Source: Halorientalis pallida
Lineage (GTDB): Archaea > Halobacteriota > Halobacteria > Halobacteriales > Haloarculaceae
Direction of reading: 5' to 3'
NCBI RefSeq assembly: GCF_004118325.1
Contig: NZ_RDFA01000002.1
Span: 315,001 to 379,000 of the forward strand
Length of the DNA stretch: 64,000 nucleotides
The notes under the pieces are model-generated. The model made no database searches, was not told where the DNA came from, and saw only the letters and a program-made list of their open reading frames with translations. Positions 15,897 to 26,769 of this stretch are shown here, in pieces; within the stretch, counting starts at the first letter, position 1, and every line of letters begins with the position of its first letter. The translations under genes were made by a program, and so were the position numbers.

Positions 15897-17099
15897 TCAC
15901 GAGAACAGACTCGTGTGGACGGGCGCGAACTGACTCTCGGTCTCGTCGTCCTCGGCGGTGTCGGTGATCGCCGTCCCGTCGACGCCCTCTTCGAGGAAGT
16001 CCGACAGCGGCGGGCCGACCTTCTCGGGTTCGACGAGGAAGGCGTCGTGACCGTGATCGGACTCGATGACGTGGTGGGCGACGGGGCCACCGACCTCCCG
16101 GAAGGCCTCGGCGACCTGTTCGGACTGTTCGGTCGTGAAGTGCCAGTCGCCGGTGAAGGACATCAGCAGGGCCTCGCCCTCGAAGGCGCTGATGGCGTCG
16201 GCGTCGTCCTCGAAACCGGCGGCGAGGTCGTAGTTGTCCATCGACCGGGTGAGATAGAGGTAGGCGTTGGCGTCGAACCGCTCGACGAACTTCTCGGCCT
16301 GGTAGTCCAGATAGGACTCCACGTCCCGGTAGGGGAAGAACGTCCCCGCGGGGTCGACGGGGAAGGTCCGCATGGCGTCCCGGCCCGCCGCACGGCGGCC
16401 GAACTTCTGGTCCATGGAGGCCTTCGAGAGGTACATGATGTGGCCGATCTGTCGGGCCAGGGCGAGTCCGTCCGTGGGTTTCGCGTCGGTGCCGTAGTAC
16501 TCCCCACCCTGCCAGTCGTCGTCGGTGGTGATGGCCCGGCGGGCGACCGCATCGAGGGCGAGACACTGTGGGTCCAATCGGGCAGCGGCGGCGATGGGGA
16601 CGACGCGCTCGACGTGGTCGGGGTGGCGTTTCACCCAGTCCAGGGCGTTCATGCCGCCGACGCTGCCGCCGACGACGGCGTGGAGGTGTGGAATCCCGAG
16701 TTCGTCCAGCAGGCGGCGCTGGGCCTCGGTCCAGTCGCCGACCGTGACGGCTGGGAAGTCGGTGCCGTAGGGCTCGCCGGTCTCGGGGTTCTCGCTGGCC
16801 GGGCCGGTCGTCCCGTAACAGGAGCCGGGGACGTTGGCACAGACCACGTAGTACTCGGTGGTGTCGATGGCCTTCCCCGGGCCGACGATGTCGTCCCACC
16901 ACGCGCGGGCCTGGCCGCTGGTCCCTTCGGTACGGTGGCCGGCGACGTGTGAACTGCCGGTCAGGGCGTGACAGACCAGCACCGCGTTCTCGCCGGTGAA
17001 CTCGCCGTAGGCCTCGTAGGCGATCTCCAGTTCGGGGATCGACTCCCCGCACTCGAACTCGAACTCGCCGACGGCGACCGTGTCGCGTTCGACCTCCAT
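15897..17099 (-). CDS. metX: Homoserine O-acetyltransferase
   Basis: A 400-residue alpha/beta-hydrolase-fold acyltransferase that acetylates homoserine from acetyl-CoA, the activation step of methionine synthesis. The nucleophile elbow is [10 protein letters not shown] (S146); the C-terminal part has [12 protein letters not shown] and [12 protein letters not shown], carrying the catalytic Asp and His regions. [14 protein letters not shown] forms the oxyanion area. It starts 1 nt after the stop codon of the upstream PLP enzyme, so the two are almost certainly co-translated. Product O-acetylhomoserine would feed that sulfhydrylase. MetX-type homoserine O-succinyltransferase activity cannot be excluded from sequence alone. 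Confidence 0.92.
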   Translation of the reverse strand: MEVERDTVAVGEFEFECGESIPELEIAYEAYGEFTGENAVLVCHALTGSSHVAGHRTEGTSGQARAWWDDIVGPGKAIDTTEYYVVCANVPGSCYGTTGPASENPETGEPYGTDFPAVTVGDWTEAQRRLLDELGIPHLHAVVGGSVGGMNALDWVKRHPDHVERVVPIAAAARLDPQCLALDAVARRAITTDDDWQGGEYYGTDAKPTDGLALARQIGHIMYLSKASMDQKFGRRAAGRDAMRTFPVDPAGTFFPYRDVESYLDYQAEKFVERFDANAYLYLTRSMDNYDLAAGFEDDADAISAFEGEALLMSFTGDWHFTTEQSEQVAEAFREVGGPVAHHVIESDHGHDAFLVEPEKVGPPLSDFLEEGVDGTAITDTAEDDETESQFAPVHTSLFS

Positions 17100-17100
17100 G

Positions 17101-18399
17101 CTACGCCCTCGTGGCCGTCTCGATAGCTCGGTCGAGATCGGCCGTGATGTCTTCGACGTCCTCGATGCCGACCGAGAGCCGCAGGAGGTCGGGCGTGACG
17201 CCGCTGGCGCGCTGTTCCGCCTCGCTCAACTGGGCGTGCGTGGTGCTGGCGGGGTGGACGATCAGCGTCTTGGCGTCGCCGACGTTGGCGAGGAACTGAC
17301 CGATTTCGACGGCCTCGCACACGTCGCGGCCGGCCTCGTACCCGTCCGCCAGTCCGAAGGCGATCATGCCGCCGTAGCCGCCCTCCAGATACTCGCTGGC
17401 GTTGCCGTGGGTCTCGTGGCTCTCCAGGCCGGGGTAGGTGACCCAGGAGACCTCGGGGTGGTCGGAGAGGTGTTCCGCGACGGCCATCGCGTTCTCGCAG
17501 TGGCGCTCCATCCGAACGTCGAGTGTCTCCGAGCCCTGGAGGGTCTGCCAGGCGTCGAAGGGTTTCTGCCCGTCGCCGAGCGTCCGGAGGGCCCGGTAGC
17601 GGGCGGCGGCGGCGAACGCGCGGTCGCCGAAGCGGTCGCTGAACGTCGTCCCGTCGAACGCGGGGTTGGGCGCGCCGATCTCGGGGAAGCGCTCGGGGAA
17701 CTCGCCCCAGGGGAAGGATCCGCCGTCGACGAGGACACCGCCGACGGTCGTGCCCGACCCGTGGATCCACTTCGTCGTCGACTCCCAGACGATGTCCGCG
17801 CCGTGATCCAGGGGCGTACAGAGCGCGGGCGTCCCGAACGTGTTGTCGACGAACAGCGGCACGTCGTTGGCCTCGCAGACGGCGGCCAACTCGTCGAAGT
17901 CCGGCGTGACGAGGGCGGGGTTGCCGATGGTCTCGCAGTGGACGTAGGCGGTCGACTCGTCGATGGCGTCGTCGTAAGCCGCGTAATCGAGGGTATCCAC
18001 GAAGCGCGCTTCGACGCCGCGCCGGCGGGCGTTGTGGGAGAGATAGGTGTGGGTGCCGCCGTAGATAGAGGAGGCAGAGACGACGTTGTCACCGGCCTCG
18101 GCCAGCACCGACGTGGCGGCGTCCAGCGCCGCCATCCCGGCACCCGTGGCGACGGCGTCGACACCGTTCTCCAGCGAAGCAAGACGCTCCTCCAGCATCC
18201 GGACCGTCGGGTTGTGAAACCGCGAGTAGATGTTGCCCTCGCCCTCCAGCGCGAACAGGTCCGCCGCGTGGTCCGCGTCCTCGAAGACGTAGGACGTGGT
18301 CTGATAGATCGGCGGCGCGCGTGCCCCTGTCGCCGGATCCGGCTCCGCCTGGCCGGCGTGGACACACCGCGTCCCGAACCGTCGCGTGTCGTCGGTCAT
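17101..18399 (-). CDS. O-acetylhomoserine sulfhydrylase / Cys-Met metabolism PLP enzyme (copy 2)
   Basis: A 432-residue PLP enzyme, first gene of a two-gene operon with met[52 protein letters not shown] and the PLP lysine K210 ([11 protein letters not shown]) are visible. It is a diverged paralogue of the gene at 14188-15480, with the same ends and spacing. The metX linkage makes this copy the better candidate for O-acetylhomoserine (homocysteine synthase). The ATG at 18397-18399 is supported by a TATA-like box 27-34 nt upstream. Copies may differ in sulfur donor or act as gamma-synthase versus gamma-lyase; sequence reading alone does not separate these. Confidence 0.9.
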   Translation of the reverse strand: MTDDTRRFGTRCVHAGQAEPDPATGARAPPIYQTTSYVFEDADHAADLFALEGEGNIYSRFHNPTVRMLEERLASLENGVDAVATGAGMAALDAATSVLAEAGDNVVSASSIYGGTHTYLSHNARRRGVEARFVDTLDYAAYDDAIDESTAYVHCETIGNPALVTPDFDELAAVCEANDVPLFVDNTFGTPALCTPLDHGADIVWESTTKWIHGSGTTVGGVLVDGGSFPWGEFPERFPEIGAPNPAFDGTTFSDRFGDRAFAAAARYRALRTLGDGQKPFDAWQTLQGSETLDVRMERHCENAMAVAEHLSDHPEVSWVTYPGLESHETHGNASEYLEGGYGGMIAFGLADGYEAGRDVCEAVEIGQFLANVGDAKTLIVHPASTTHAQLSEAEQRASGVTPDLLRLSVGIEDVEDITADLDRAIETATRA

Positions 18400-18425
18400 G
18401 TACCACACTCATATATCTCTAGCCA

Positions 18426-18433
18426 TCTATAAC
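18426..18433 (-). promoter_or_regulatory. TATA-like box of the PLP enzyme-metX operon
   Basis: On the minus strand it reads GTTATAGA, 27-34 nt before the ATG at 18399, matching a leaderless haloarchaeal promoter. Confidence 0.55.
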
Positions 18434-18532
18434 CGAGAGTTACGGCAATATTTCTGTGAGTGTTGATGTCACACAGGAACAGGTATCTCCGGTGGCGGAG
18501 CGTCGGTGTGGCGGGATGAGAAGGCGGGGTGG

Positions 18533-18886
18533 TCAGGCGTCCGATTCCGTGGGCGTGGCGGTCACGTTGCCGGTCGGGCTGGTCGGGGTCGTCGAGCCGT
18601 TCGGCGCGGTTTCGTTTCCGCAGGGTTCCTCTTCCAGGATCTCGTCGATCGCCAGCTCGGCCAGTTTCCGGCCGGTGAGGACGAAGCCGTCGTCCTCGCT
18701 GACGTTGTTCCGGGACTCCTCGTAGTCTGAGGCGTTCGTCCGGTTCTGGAGCCGCTCTTTCGTGACGTTCTCCGTCTTATCGACCGGTTCGCACTGGCTC
18801 GAATCGACCGCGCCGGACGCCACCGCGATTCCGGTCCCGGCGAGGACGGCGAGTAGCGCCATCACGAGTGTACGTTTTCGGACCAT
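18533..18886 (-). CDS. Secreted or membrane-anchored protein of unknown function (117 aa)
   Basis: The ATG at 18884-18886 gives MVRKRTLVMALLAVLAGTGIAVASGAV, a classical Sec signal peptide. The mature part is hydrophilic and rich in N-x-T/S sites (ENVTKE, QNRTNAS, NNVSED, GNETAP, NGSTT, GNVTAT), suggesting surface N-glycosylation. It holds only two cysteines (QCEPVD and EEPCGN), which could form one disulfide. The tail is Thr/Pro-rich and ends ATPTESDA. No domain is recognised. It is monocistronic, between the metX operon and a TraB-like gene. Confidence 0.65.
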   Translation of the reverse strand: MVRKRTLVMALLAVLAGTGIAVASGAVDSSQCEPVDKTENVTKERLQNRTNASDYEESRNNVSEDDGFVLTGRKLAELAIDEILEEEPCGNETAPNGSTTPTSPTGNVTATPTESDA

Positions 18887-19056
18887 CGGTGTTGGAGGGC
18901 TCCCACGACGTGTCACGCCGGGAGCGTTCGTCGTTCTGTTCTTGCATTTCCTATTTGGAATTTACGGTCCGTCGGCACGGAACGGCCGCCGCCTGGGGGT
19001 CGCGCGCGAAACGGGAAGATTGATTTCGGGTCAGCGGGAGTGTCAGTGCAGTCGCG

Positions 19057-19791
19057 ATGTCCGCCGAGTTACCTGTCGACACCGGTGACGATCCCCGCCT
19101 GCACACCGACCACGTCCGGTACCTGCCGGGCGACGACGCCCACGCCGTCACGCTCGTGGGTGTCGTCCACGACCACCCCGCGAGTCGCTATCGGGTCGGC
19201 GAACTCGTCGACGCGCTCGACCCAGCGGTTCTCGCGGTCGAAGTCGCCCCGCTGGCTCTCCCGCTGTTCGAGGGCTACGCCGCCGACGGCCGCGACCTCC
19301 CGGCCATGGGCGGCGAGGTCAGCGCCGCCATCGCCGCCGCCGAGGACGCCCACGTCGTCGGTATCGACGGCGTCGACGGCACGTTCCTGTGGACGCTCGC
19401 CCGCCGAGTCCTCGCCGAACGTCCCGAGCCCGCGACGCTCTCGCGCGTGGTCGGGAGCGTCCTGGGCGTCGTCCGGAGTGCCGCGGCCTGTCGGCTCGGC
19501 GCGGCGGTCGCCACGACGACCGGCCTCCGCCTGGAGGTCGACGACCCAGTGACGCACGGGACGACGCTGGCCGACCCTCCGGAGACACAAGCCGCCGACG
19601 AGCGCTCGCAGTTGACCCGGAGCCTGACGCTGTTGCGGTGTGCCGATCCGCCCGAACCGATCCGGGTGCGCGACGACGTGCGTGACCGCTGTATGGCCGC
19701 CCGCCTCGCCGACCTGCGCGCCGAGGGCGACGTGGTGGCCGTCGTCGGGCGGGGCCACCTCGATCCGCTGGCCGAACGACTGACGGAGTGA
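19057..19791 (+). CDS. TraB/PrgY (GumN-like) family protein
   Basis: A 244-residue protein with the hallmarks of the TraB/TIKI superfamily: LVGVVHDHPASRY near the start carries the GxxH motif, VLAVEVAPLALPLFEGYA has the conserved Glu region, and VVAVVGRGHLDPLAERL near the end carries the second GxxH. In this superfamily these residues bind metal and act as a protease-like site in TIKI; archaeal members are not characterised. Archaeal relatives often have C-terminal membrane helices, which are absent here, so this is a soluble short version. Start is the ATG at 19057. Confidence 0.75.
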   Translation: MSAELPVDTGDDPRLHTDHVRYLPGDDAHAVTLVGVVHDHPASRYRVGELVDALDPAVLAVEVAPLALPLFEGYAADGRDLPAMGGEVSAAIAAAEDAHVVGIDGVDGTFLWTLARRVLAERPEPATLSRVVGSVLGVVRSAAACRLGAAVATTTGLRLEVDDPVTHGTTLADPPETQAADERSQLTRSLTLLRCADPPEPIRVRDDVRDRCMAARLADLRAEGDVVAVVGRGHLDPLAERLTE

Positions 19792-19854
19792 ACGCGACGG
19801 TATCAAAACTACCATGCCCCCCGGCCGAGGAGTAGGCAGTATCAGGTGGTTTCG

Positions 19855-20964
19855 GTGACCAAGAAACAGGAATACACGGGCGACTGTCCCGACAAGACGC
19901 TGTATCTCCCGGGTCCGACGGAGGTCCGCGACGACGTGATCGAGGCGATGGCGGAACCGATGTTCGGCCACCGCATGGACCGGATGACGGACCTCTACAC
20001 GACCATCGTGGAGGACACCAAGGAGTTCCTCGGCACCGACGACGACGTGATCGTCCTCACGGCCTCGGGGACCGAGTTCTGGGAGGCCACGACGCTCAAC
20101 CTCGTCGAGGACCGCATGCTGGTGCCGACCTCCGGCAGTTTCAGCGAGCGCCAGGCCAACGTGGCCGAGCGCCTCGGCAAGGAGGTCGACCGCATCGAGT
20201 ACGACTGGGGGAAGGCGGTCAAGCCCGAGGACGTCCGCGACGCCCTCGAATCGAGCGACGAAGGCTACGACGCCGTCGGCGTCGTCATGAACGAGACCTC
20301 GACGGGCGTCCGCAACCCCGTCGAGGAGATCGGCGACCTGCTGGGTGACTACCCGGACACCTACTTCGTCGTCGACGCCATCTCCTGTCTCGGCGGCGAC
20401 CGGATCGACATCGAGGCCCACAACATCGACTGCATCTTCACCTCCACGCAGAAGGCCTTCGCCATGCCGCCCGGCCTGGCGGTCTGTACCGTCAGCGACG
20501 CGGCCTACGAGCGGGAACTCGACAAGGAGTCCGCGTCGTGGTACGGCGGCTTCCAGCGCTGTCTGGACTACTACGACCGGAAGGGGCAGACCCACTCCAC
20601 GCCGGCGATCCCGATCATGCTCGCCTACCGCAAGCAGATGAAACACATGCTCGAGGAGGGCCACGAGGCCCGCGACCAGCGCCACCGCGAGATGGCCGAG
20701 TACACCCGCGAGTGGGCCCGCGAACACTTCGGCCTCTTCCCCGAGGAGGGCTACGAGTCCCAAACTGTCACCTGCGTCGAGAACACGCGCGACATCAACG
20801 TCGCCGAGACCGTCGAGGCCGTCTCCGAGGAGTACGACATGGTCTTCTCCAGCGGCTACGGCGATATCAGCGAGGAGAGCTTCCGCATCGGCCACATGGG
20901 CGAACACACCGTCGAGAGCATCAAAGAGCTCACCGACGCCATCGAAGACGTGGCCGGGCTCTGA
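19855..20964 (+). CDS. Class V aminotransferase (alanine-glyoxylate / serine-pyruvate type; possible phosphoserine aminotransferase role)
   Basis: A 369-residue PLP aminotransferase. LYLPGPTEVRDDVIEAMA at the start, LTASGTEFWEATTLN (cofactor phosphate loop), VVMNETSTGVRNPVEEI, VVDAISCLGGDRID and the lysine K200 in STQKAFAMPPG identify the AGT/SPT branch of class V. GTG 19855 (MTKKQEYTG) is preferred to GTG 19846. serA and serB are nearby and no classical SerC is visible, so this enzyme may supply the transamination step of serine synthesis. Glyoxylate or pyruvate metabolism is the alternative. Its last 17 codons are repeated in diverged form at 21581-21641. Confidence 0.88.
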   Translation: MTKKQEYTGDCPDKTLYLPGPTEVRDDVIEAMAEPMFGHRMDRMTDLYTTIVEDTKEFLGTDDDVIVLTASGTEFWEATTLNLVEDRMLVPTSGSFSERQANVAERLGKEVDRIEYDWGKAVKPEDVRDALESSDEGYDAVGVVMNETSTGVRNPVEEIGDLLGDYPDTYFVVDAISCLGGDRIDIEAHNIDCIFTSTQKAFAMPPGLAVCTVSDAAYERELDKESASWYGGFQRCLDYYDRKGQTHSTPAIPIMLAYRKQMKHMLEEGHEARDQRHREMAEYTREWAREHFGLFPEEGYESQTVTCVENTRDINVAETVEAVSEEYDMVFSSGYGDISEESFRIGHMGEHTVESIKELTDAIEDVAGL

Positions 20965-20971
20965 CGGGAGA
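20911..20971 (+). repeat. Direct repeat copy 1: 3' end of the aminotransferase gene
   Basis: The last codons and stop of the aminotransferase gene (protein end [12 protein letters not shown]). It matches 21581-21641 with seven mismatches in 61 nt; the right-hand 31 nt before the stop context and GACGGGAGA after it differ at one position only. The pair bounds the toxin-antitoxin-like insert. Confidence 0.85.
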
Positions 20972-20977
20972 AGAGCG

Positions 20978-23757
<2,780 letters not shown>

Positions 23758-23767
23758 CCCAAGTGAC

Positions 23768-23772
23768 TTTTT
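23768..23772 (+). terminator. Oligo-T terminator after ligA
   Basis: A TTTTT run 10 nt after the ligA stop, the usual archaeal termination signal. No hairpin is needed or seen. Confidence 0.4.
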
Positions 23773-23794
23773 CGCGGGCCCTGTACTCGCGAGT

Positions 23795-24190
23795 GTGTCC
23801 TCCAGATTCGGCGCCCTCCGGACACTCACCAGACGCGACCTCCTCGCCGCCGGTGTCGACGGGCTTCTGACCCTCGGTGCGACCAGCGCACTCGGTCGGC
23901 CGTCGCTACGGTTCGACGGCGGCTCGGCGTACGTTCACCCCGCTGACGAGCGCACCATCGACAACGGTCTCCAACCGGACGGCGAGGAACAGGCGTACGT
24001 CACGCTCGTCATTCCTGTCGCCGTCGAGTCCGTGGCGCCCTTCGACGGGATGGAGAACGACGCCCGACGGGAAGAGCTACAGTCGGCCGACGAGCTGGTT
24101 ACCACGTCGATATGGAGCGTGGGGCCCGCGCTGAACTACTTGCCGAGCAACGTCGACCTGGCGCAGGCCCACCGGGACTACGTCGAGTGA
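23795..24190 (+). CDS. Putative Tat-exported protein of unknown function (131 aa)
   Basis: A GTG start gives an N-terminus with RTLTRRDLLAAGVDGLLTLGATSALG: a twin-arginine followed by a moderately hydrophobic stretch, as in haloarchaeal Tat signals. The mature part (SAYVHPADERTIDNGL, EEQAYVTLVIPVAVESVAPF, SIWSVGPALNYL) resembles no family known to me. If the start is read correctly, the protein acts outside the membrane, where most haloarchaeal secretion uses Tat. It ends QAHRDYVE without anchor. Confidence 0.5.
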   Translation: MSSRFGALRTLTRRDLLAAGVDGLLTLGATSALGRPSLRFDGGSAYVHPADERTIDNGLQPDGEEQAYVTLVIPVAVESVAPFDGMENDARREELQSADELVTTSIWSVGPALNYLPSNVDLAQAHRDYVE

Positions 24191-24344
24191 GCGGTTGCCG
24201 GTGTTGGCACGACCATCGGAAATCCATCCCTTCGCCGAGAAAACCCGACCTTTCCCGTGCCGCGTCGGTGGGACGGTCGCGCGGGTTTATCGGTTGGTTC
24301 GGAGAACGCCCGAACGCGGCCACCGCCGCGAGGCCGTGATACCT

Positions 24345-25220
24345 ATGAGCCAGCAATCGTTTCAACCCCCCCAGCCACAGCAGTTGCCCGAACAGCCGGA
24401 CCCGCAGTCGCGCCCGGAGCAACCGGAGTTCCCACGGCGACGACCCCAGACCCCGGAGCCCGGACCGCAGGCGTTTCAGCCGTGGCCGGACTTTCCACGG
24501 CCACCGTTTCCGGTCCCGTGGCCCGAGTTTCCGCGGCCGCCGTTCCCACGGCCGTGGCCGGAGTTCGTCCAGCCCCCCTCGTCGCAGCCACGGGCTCCAC
24601 AACAGCCACAACCGGCGGAGCCACAGCCACCCCAGGAACCCCAGCCGCCACAGCCGCGGCCACAGGTGCCACAGCCACAGCCGCGACGGCAATTTCCGCA
24701 GGGCCCAGTGCTGGGCAACCAGCGGTTTCTGCAGTACGGACGCGACCCCGTGACCGGCCGGTTTCTCACGCCCGAGGAACACCAGGCCGTGACGATGCTC
24801 GCACTGCGACACCCCCAGCAGGTCGAACAGGCCTACGCACAGAACCTCCCGTTCTCGGCGGTCGGGCTCGACGTCCCGTCGACCCTCGGTGAACCAGGCA
24901 CGCAGCGTGACCTCTGGCAGTCGCCGCTCCCCGTGCTATCGGGACAGCAGGCGACGGAGTACGAGCGCGACCCGGACACCGGACGCTACCTCACGGCCGA
25001 GGAGCAGCGGTACGTCGCGCATCTGTCCGAACGGTTCCCGGAGAAAGTCCAGGCGGCCTACGAGCAGAACCGTCCGTTCGCTGCGGTCGGGCTGGAGGTT
25101 CCCGAAACCCTCGGTGAGATCGGCACCCAGCGCAATCCCTGGCGGCCGACCATCCGGCCGGGCTACCCGGCCAACCCGATCGAGTACGATCCGGGGCACT
25201 GGCCGCGCGAACCGCCGTAG
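24345..25220 (+). CDS. Proline/glutamine-rich protein with two 61-residue C-terminal repeats
   Basis: A 291-residue protein unlike its neighbours. Residues 1-120 are dominated by Pro and Gln and contain 12-residue tandem repeats at 47-58, 59-70 and 71-82 (WPDFPRPPFPVP, WPEFPRPPFPRP, WPEFVQPPSSQP). Two copies of a 61-residue domain follow, 131-191 and 206-266, with the pattern Y-RDP-TGR-LT-EE, AY-QN-PF-AVGL-VP-TLGE-GTQR. The protein is not strongly acidic, which is odd for this proteome. No signal peptide is visible. Start is the ATG at 24345; open frame upstream looks non-coding. Function unknown; a binding or scaffold role is conceivable. Confidence 0.75.
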   Translation: MSQQSFQPPQPQQLPEQPDPQSRPEQPEFPRRRPQTPEPGPQAFQPWPDFPRPPFPVPWPEFPRPPFPRPWPEFVQPPSSQPRAPQQPQPAEPQPPQEPQPPQPRPQVPQPQPRRQFPQGPVLGNQRFLQYGRDPVTGRFLTPEEHQAVTMLALRHPQQVEQAYAQNLPFSAVGLDVPSTLGEPGTQRDLWQSPLPVLSGQQATEYERDPDTGRYLTAEEQRYVAHLSERFPEKVQAAYEQNRPFAAVGLEVPETLGEIGTQRNPWRPTIRPGYPANPIEYDPGHWPREPP

Positions 25221-25301
25221 CGAGAGCGCCGAGGTGACGACCCGTCGCCGCGTCGCCGGCGGCGGGTCCAGCCGTCCATCGACGGACGCGCCCGAGCGGC
25301 G

Positions 25302-25565
25302 TCAGACCTCGTCGTCCGGGTCGTGTCGCTCGGCCATCCGGTCGGCCTCGTTCGCGTAGCGGTCGCGGTCCTCTGGATCGACGGCTTCCAGCCGGTCGGG
25401 CTCGACGTCGAGGCCCGCCGTAACCGTCGAGTCGAACAGCATCCGCGTCGAGCGCTGCTGGAAGACGGCCCGTTCGCCGTCGGACGTCGCGTAGACGAGC
25501 GTCACCATGTCCTCGTGTTCGTACTCGCGGGCGACGAGCCAGACGCGGACGGTATCGTCGGGCAT
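25302..25565 (-). CDS. Small protein of a tandem-duplicated family, copy B (87 aa)
   Basis: Starts MPDDTVRVWLVAREYEHEDM and continues with VTLVYATSDGERAVFQQRS and a C-terminal acidic helix DPEDRDRYANEADRMAERHDPDDEV. It is clearly a paralogue of the adjacent upstream gene: RVWLV-REY, LVTLVYAT-DGER, RYA-EA-R-AE--DPDDE all align. Its ATG overlaps the upstream stop codon as TGATG, so translation is likely coupled. No known domain is recognised; the beta-strand-rich start may form a small barrel. Confidence 0.75.
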   Translation of the reverse strand: MPDDTVRVWLVAREYEHEDMVTLVYATSDGERAVFQQRSTRMLFDSTVTAGLDVEPDRLEAVDPEDRDRYANEADRMAERHDPDDEV

Positions 25566-25831
25566 CAGATTTCGTCGTCGGGGTCGTTGTTCTCGGCGAC
25601 GCGAGCGGCCTCGCTGGCGTAGCGCTCGCGCAGGTCGAGGTCCTCGACCGGTTTCAGCTGGTCGGCGGTGGCCTCCTTGGCGGCGGTGACGCCGCTGCCC
25701 TGGAGCATGTTCGATGAGCGGTTGCTCTGCATGTAGCGCTCGCCGTCGGGCGTGGCGTAGACGAGCGTGAGCAGTCCCTTGTCGCTGTACTCGCGCTCGA
25801 CGAGCCAGACCCGTTCGGTGCCGTCGGTCAT
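25565..25831 (-). CDS. Small protein of a tandem-duplicated family, copy A (88 aa)
   Basis: Starts MTDGTERVWLVEREYSDKG and ends ARVAENNDPDDEI; the core LLTLVYATPDGERYMQSNRSSNML aligns with copy B. The ATG at 25829-25831 is chosen by matching copy B; an upstream ATG at 25868-25870 would add a basic leader MSGYKPTGPQRVA and is also possible. The gene lies divergently from a membrane protein gene 101 nt away. Function unknown; heteromer formation between the two copies is a simple guess. Confidence 0.75.
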   Translation of the reverse strand: MTDGTERVWLVEREYSDKGLLTLVYATPDGERYMQSNRSSNMLQGSGVTAAKEATADQLKPVEDLDLRERYASEAARVAENNDPDDEI

Positions 25832-25931
25832 GGCGACGCGTTGTGGGCCGGTCGGCTTGTATCCACTCATCGCGGCTCCGCGGTCGAGTCGCGCGTCAGA
25901 TTCATGTGAACGCCTCGCCAACCCGGAGCCG

Positions 25932-26735
25932 ATGGCGCGCTGGGAGGAACGGGCGAGCGAGCGGCTCCGCCACGGCGAGACGATCGAAACGGCCGTGCCG
26001 ATCGGGACCAGCGGTGTCGTCGTCACCACCCAGCGCGTGTTCGCGTTCACACCCGAGAGCGACGGGGCGAACTTCCGGTCGGTCGAGCGACCCAACGTCG
26101 AGGGTGTCGTCACCGACACGACGAGCGACACGGGCTGGCTCGGCTACGTCGCCAGGGCCGCCCTGGCCGGGGTCGCGGGCGTCGCGCTCGGCCTGACCGT
26201 CGACTTCGGGAGCCTCCTCGATCTCGGTGGCATCGGCGGGCAGGGTGCCAGCCGGGTCGGCATGGGCGGCATGCTCACCGTGTTACAGCAGGTGTCGCGA
26301 CTGCTCGGGCTGCTCGACCAGGTGTTACTGGTGGGCGGTCTGCTGGCGCTCGCGGTGGCGCTTGGCGCGTTGGGGATGTACGTCGAGAGCCGAACGAAGA
26401 CGATCCGGCTGACGGTCGCCGGCGGTGCCGACCTGCACGTTCCGGCGTCGGCGCGGGGTGACGCAGTCGCGCGACTCCAGCGACACCTCGCAGACGGGGC
26501 GGCGGGCGAACCGACGGACGCGGGCGGCGAACGGGACGCGCCCGACCGCGGGACGCTCGGGACCATCCGGGACTCGCTGACCGCCGACACGGAGGCTACG
26601 GGCCGGACGGTCGCCCGACCGGCCGTCGACGCCCCCGCGGACGACGACGGTCCCGAGAGCGGCGACGACCCGGACGAGGGGGCGAACCCGGACGCGACCG
26701 CCGAGGAGAGTCTGGACTTCGACGACGAAGAGTAA
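25932..26735 (+). CDS. Uncharacterised membrane protein with acidic tail (267 aa)
   Basis: An N-terminal soluble module ([33 protein letters not shown]) looks like a bacterial PH-like fold. Two or three membrane segments follow ([19 protein letters not shown], then a loop, then [21 protein letters not shown]). After a basic strand (RTKTIRLTV) comes a long acidic tail ending ESLDFDDEE. No named family is recognised with certainty. It ends 34 nt before uvrC in the same direction and could share transcripts, though no functional link to repair is evident. Confidence 0.65.
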   Translation: MARWEERASERLRHGETIETAVPIGTSGVVVTTQRVFAFTPESDGANFRSVERPNVEGVVTDTTSDTGWLGYVARAALAGVAGVALGLTVDFGSLLDLGGIGGQGASRVGMGGMLTVLQQVSRLLGLLDQVLLVGGLLALAVALGALGMYVESRTKTIRLTVAGGADLHVPASARGDAVARLQRHLADGAAGEPTDAGGERDAPDRGTLGTIRDSLTADTEATGRTVARPAVDAPADDDGPESGDDPDEGANPDATAEESLDFDDEE

Positions 26736-26769
26736 TCCACATACCCCGCGGGGCCGTACGGCCTCCGAG

